Origin: Saprospiraceae bacterium
Lineage (GTDB): Bacteria > Bacteroidota > Bacteroidia > Chitinophagales > Saprospiraceae
Length of the DNA: 64,000 bases
Direction: 5' to 3'
Assembly (NCBI GenBank): GCA_020628645.1
Contig: JAHDES010000018.1
Span: 37,014 to 101,013, forward strand
Part shown: positions 61,383 to 64,000 of the stretch, piece after piece
How positions within the stretch are numbered: the stretch's first letter is position 1
Layout of the letters: each line of letters begins with the position of its first letter
The notes under the pieces: model-generated
The model's database searches: none
Told to the model about the DNA's origin: nothing
Seen by the model: the letters and a program-made list of their open reading frames with translations, nothing else
Made by a program: the position numbers and the translations under genes

Positions 61383-64000
61383 TTAAAAAGTAATAATTGT
61401 AAACATAAATTCAGAATCAATATCAGATCGATCACCTCCACCATTATCATTATCTCCAATGTTTATTTTAAATCCATTTTTATCTTGATCGTAATAGGTA
61501 ATTCCGGGATCGTCATTTCCAGCGCCAACCATATCAGGTTGTGATAAATTGATGATATAGTGGTCATCAGGTGCAGCAGTATCGAAAGTAACTTCATAAT
61601 CTCCAGTATCTAATTTTGTAACTGTAGCATTTAATATTTTAATTGCAGAACCATTAGAAGCCACTTTACCTGCTGAGAAAATAGCGGTTGTCATACTTAA
61701 ATCATAGTCATTATCTGTCTTAGTAATAGTAACCGTACCATCATTTGATGTAATCTCTTGAAGCTCATTAGTAGCATCTGCATCAGCATCGTCTACATTA
61801 AGCGTAATAGTTGATCCATCAGTTAGAGCGATGTTTCCGCTTGATCCATCAGTAGAAATGTCTTGAATTTCATTGGTAGCATCTGCGTCTGCATCATCGA
61901 CATTTAGAGTGATAGTTGATCCGTCAGTTAGCGCGATATTACCAGCAGACCCGTTTGTAGAAATGTCTTGAATTTCGTTAGTTGCGTCTGCATCAGCATC
62001 GTCTACATTTAGCGTAATAGTTGATCCATCAGTTAATGCGATATTACCAGCAGAACCATCGGTGGAAATGTCTTGAATTTCATTGGTTACATCCGCATCT
62101 GCGTCATCAATGAGAGAAGCAAGATTGACTGTTTTAGTACCTCCACCATCAGTAATTTCGAGATTGTTGCCATTTAAGACTGCATTGGTATTAAACTCGT
62201 TGGTGGCGTCTGCATCTGCATCATCAACATTTAGCGTAATAGTTGAACCATCGGTTAGAGCGATGTTACCAGCAGACCCGTTTGTAGAGATGTCTTGAAT
62301 TTCGTTAGTAGCGTCTGCATCTGCATCGTCTACATTTAGCGTAATAGTTGACCCGTCAGTTAATGCGATATTACCAGCAGAACCATCGGTGGAGATGTCT
62401 TGAATTTCATTAGTAGAGTCCGCATCTGCGTCATCGACATTTAAAGTTATGGTAGACCCCTCGGTTAATGCGATATTACCAGCTGATCCATCGGTGGAAA
62501 TGTCTTGAATTTCATTGGTTGCATCTGCATCTGCATCATCTACATTTAGCGTAATAGTTGACCCGTCAGTTAATGCAATATTACCGCTAGTTCCATCGGT
62601 AGAGATATCTTGAATTTCATTGGTAGCATCTGCATCCGCATCGTCTACAAGTGAGGAAAGATTGACAGTTTTAGTTCCTCCACCATCAGTGATTTCAAGA
62701 TTATTCCCATTTAAAGTGGCATTAGTATTAAACTCGTTTGTAGCGTCCGCATCTGCGTCATCAACATTTAGCGTAATAGTTGATCCATCAGTTAGCGCGA
62801 TATTACCACTTGAACCATCGGTAGAGATGTCTTGAATTTCATTAGTAGCGTCTGCATCTGCATCATCAATTAACGTAGCAAGATTGACTGTTTTAGTCCC
62901 TCCACCATCAGTGATTTCAAGATTGTTGCCATTTAAAATGGCATTGGTATTAAACTCATTGGTTGCATCTGCATCTGCATCATCTACATTTAGCGTAATA
63001 GTTGACCCGTCAGTTAATGCAATATTACCGCTAGTTCCATCGGTAGAGATATCTTGAATTTCATTGGTAGCATCTGCATCCGCATCGTCTACAAGTGAGG
63101 AAAGATTGACAGTTTTAGTTCCTCCACCATCAGTAATTTCAAGATTATTCCCATTTAAAGTGGCATTGGTATTAAACTCGTTGGTGGCGTCTGCATCCGC
63201 ATCATCCACATTTAGAGTAATAGTTGAACCGTCAGTTAGTGCGATATTACCAGCAGAACCATCGGTGGAGATGTCTTGAATTTCATTGGTCGCATCTGCA
63301 TCCGCATCATCTACATTTAGCGTAATAGTTGACCCGTCTGTTAGAGCGATATTACCAGCAGACCCGTTTGTAGAGATGTCTTGGATTTCATTTGTAGCGT
63401 CTGCATCTGCATCATCAATTAACGTAGCAAGATTGACTGTTTTAGTACCCCCGCCATCAGTAATTTCTAGGTTGTTACCATTTAAGACAGCATTTGTATT
63501 AAACTCATTTGTTGCATCTGCGTCTGCATCATCGACATTTAGCGTAATAGTTGACCCGTCGGTTAAAGCGATATTACCAGCTGAGCCATCGGTGGAAATG
63601 TCTTGAATTTCATTGGTTACATCCGCATCTGCGTCATCAATGAGAGAAGCAAGATTGACTGTTTTAGTACCTCCACCATCAGTAATTTCGAGATTGTTGC
63701 CATTTAAGACTGCATTGGTATTAAACTCGTTGGTGGCGTCTGCATCTGCATCATCAACATTTAGCGTAATAGTTGAACCGTCAGTTAAAGCGATATTACC
63801 AGCTGACCCGTTTGTAGAGATGTCTTGAATTTCGTTGGTGGCGTCTGCATCTGCATCGTCTACATTTAGAGTAATAGTTGATCCATCGGTTAGAGCGATG
63901 TTACCAGCAGAACCATCGGTGGAGATGTCTTGAATTTCATTAGTTGCGTCTGCATCTGCATCATCAATGAGTGAAGCAAGATTGACTGTTTTAGTACCCC
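61383..64000 (-). CDS. repetitive fibre-like protein (partial, 5' end outside window)
   Basis: The frame is open from the window edge to the stop at 61383, at least 870 codons. It consists of two alternating units that both start DDADADATNE: a 35-residue type A (continuing IQDISTDGSAGNIALTDGST) and a 39-residue type B (continuing FNTNAVLNGNNLEITDGGGT). The unique ~110-residue C-terminus starts after the last unit (ITSNDGTVTITKTDNDYDLS) and has DDHYIINLSQPDMV, like tail-fibre or adhesin tips. Asp-rich turns suggest Ca2+-binding beta rolls or a triple-stranded fibre. No T9SS domain is visible. The start lies outside the window. Confidence 0.85.
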   Translation of the reverse strand, partial: GTKTVNLASLIDDADADATNEIQDISTDGSAGNIALTDGSTITLNVDDADADATNEIQDISTNGSAGNIALTDGSTITLNVDDADADATNEFNTNAVLNGNNLEITDGGGTKTVNLASLIDDADADVTNEIQDISTDGSAGNIALTDGSTITLNVDDADADATNEFNTNAVLNGNNLEITDGGGTKTVNLATLIDDADADATNEIQDISTNGSAGNIALTDGSTITLNVDDADADATNEIQDISTDGSAGNIALTDGSTITLNVDDADADATNEFNTNATLNGNNLEITDGGGTKTVNLSSLVDDADADATNEIQDISTDGTSGNIALTDGSTITLNVDDADADATNEFNTNAILNGNNLEITDGGGTKTVNLATLIDDADADATNEIQDISTDGSSGNIALTDGSTITLNVDDADADATNEFNTNATLNGNNLEITDGGGTKTVNLSSLVDDADADATNEIQDISTDGTSGNIALTDGSTITLNVDDADADATNEIQDISTDGSAGNIALTEGSTITLNVDDADADSTNEIQDISTDGSAGNIALTDGSTITLNVDDADADATNEIQDISTNGSAGNIALTDGSTITLNVDDADADATNEFNTNAVLNGNNLEITDGGGTKTVNLASLIDDADADVTNEIQDISTDGSAGNIALTDGSTITLNVDDADADATNEIQDISTNGSAGNIALTDGSTITLNVDDADADATNEIQDISTDGSSGNIALTDGSTITLNVDDADADATNELQEITSNDGTVTITKTDNDYDLSMTTAIFSAGKVASNGSAIKILNATVTKLDTGDYEVTFDTAAPDDHYIINLSQPDMVGAGNDDPGITYYDQDKNGFKINIGDNDNGGGDRSDIDSEFMFTIITF
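61760..64000 (-). repeat. in-frame tandem repeats (105-bp and 117-bp units)
   Basis: About 13 units are seen downstream of 63209 and more upstream, in an irregular A/B order. Units of 105 bp and 117 bp keep the reading frame. Two pairs of long exact tracts exist: 62056-62249 equals 63586-63779 (194 bp, 1530 bp apart), and 62512-62690 equals 62956-63134 (179 bp, 444 bp apart). Confidence 0.9.

Noticed and set aside
61760..64000. CRISPR-like array of ~105-117 bp repeats
   Set aside because: The units are in-frame coding repeats without unique spacers, and the repeat period is far above CRISPR size; no cas genes are present.

Overview
The window is a piece of a low-GC Bacteroidota chromosome. 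The evidence is gldA, two proteins with type IX secretion (T9SS) C-terminal domains, a PorP/SprF-family protein next to a giant SprB-repeat protein, a DUF5686 outer-membrane protein, and repeated TAnnTTTG promoter -7 boxes typical of the phylum. The gene set fits a gliding or surface-adhesive member of the Saprospiria/Chitinophagia side of the phylum, but I cannot name the genus. There are no rRNA genes, phage modules, transposases or CRISPR arrays. Two tRNAs sit at about 52.4-52.6 kb.

Layout. 0-2.2 kb: 5' part of a large secreted protein with dockerin-like and cohesin-like segments, running off the left edge. 2.3-13 kb: a helical hypothetical protein, a GGCT-like enzyme downstream of smc, a hypothetical protein, a DUF5686 protein, a candidate 25-residue membrane peptide with its own terminator, and a VWA protein. 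13-16 kb: gldA, a metallophosphoesterase and an unusual cysteine-rich protein. 16-21.2 kb: a beta-barrel protein, folD, a glucosaminidase, an N-acetylglucosamine kinase and pfkA, separated by two families of dispersed palindromic repeats. 21.7-28 kb: a DUF937/OmpA envelope protein, a peptide-binding lipoprotein and a PorE-like protein carrying SPOR domains. 28.4-35.8 kb: the 2055-residue SprB-repeat T9SS substrate and its PorP/SprF partner. 35.8-40.4 kb: a MacAB-like export operon on the minus strand. 40.7-43.9 kb: a TIR-like/acidic/TPR/short-chain dehydrogenase fusion. 44-52 kb: a TlpA-like lipoprotein, two small paralogous lipoproteins, a GH31 glucosidase, a GlpD-type dehydrogenase and a CNNM/CorC protein. 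52.4-61.4 kb: tRNA-Leu and tRNA-Gly, an ABC ATPase/MBL pair, an aminotransferase, ribF, a glycosyltransferase, a frameshifted WG-repeat gene, an RluA-type synthase and a T9SS protein. 61.4-64 kb: a highly repetitive fibre-like protein running off the right edge.

The strongest theme is cell-envelope and surface biology: T9SS cargo, its outer-membrane anchor, peptidoglycan-binding proteins and an export pump. Housekeeping genes (smc, folD, pfkA, ribF, tRNAs) are interspersed. The most unusual items are the TIR-like/TPR/SDR fusion, the cysteine-rich protein with a degenerate zinc-peptidase-like motif, two repeat families in which some copies carry an extra hairpin of about 37-38 bp, a perfect 56-bp palindrome, and very recent tract duplication inside the right-hand repeat gene.
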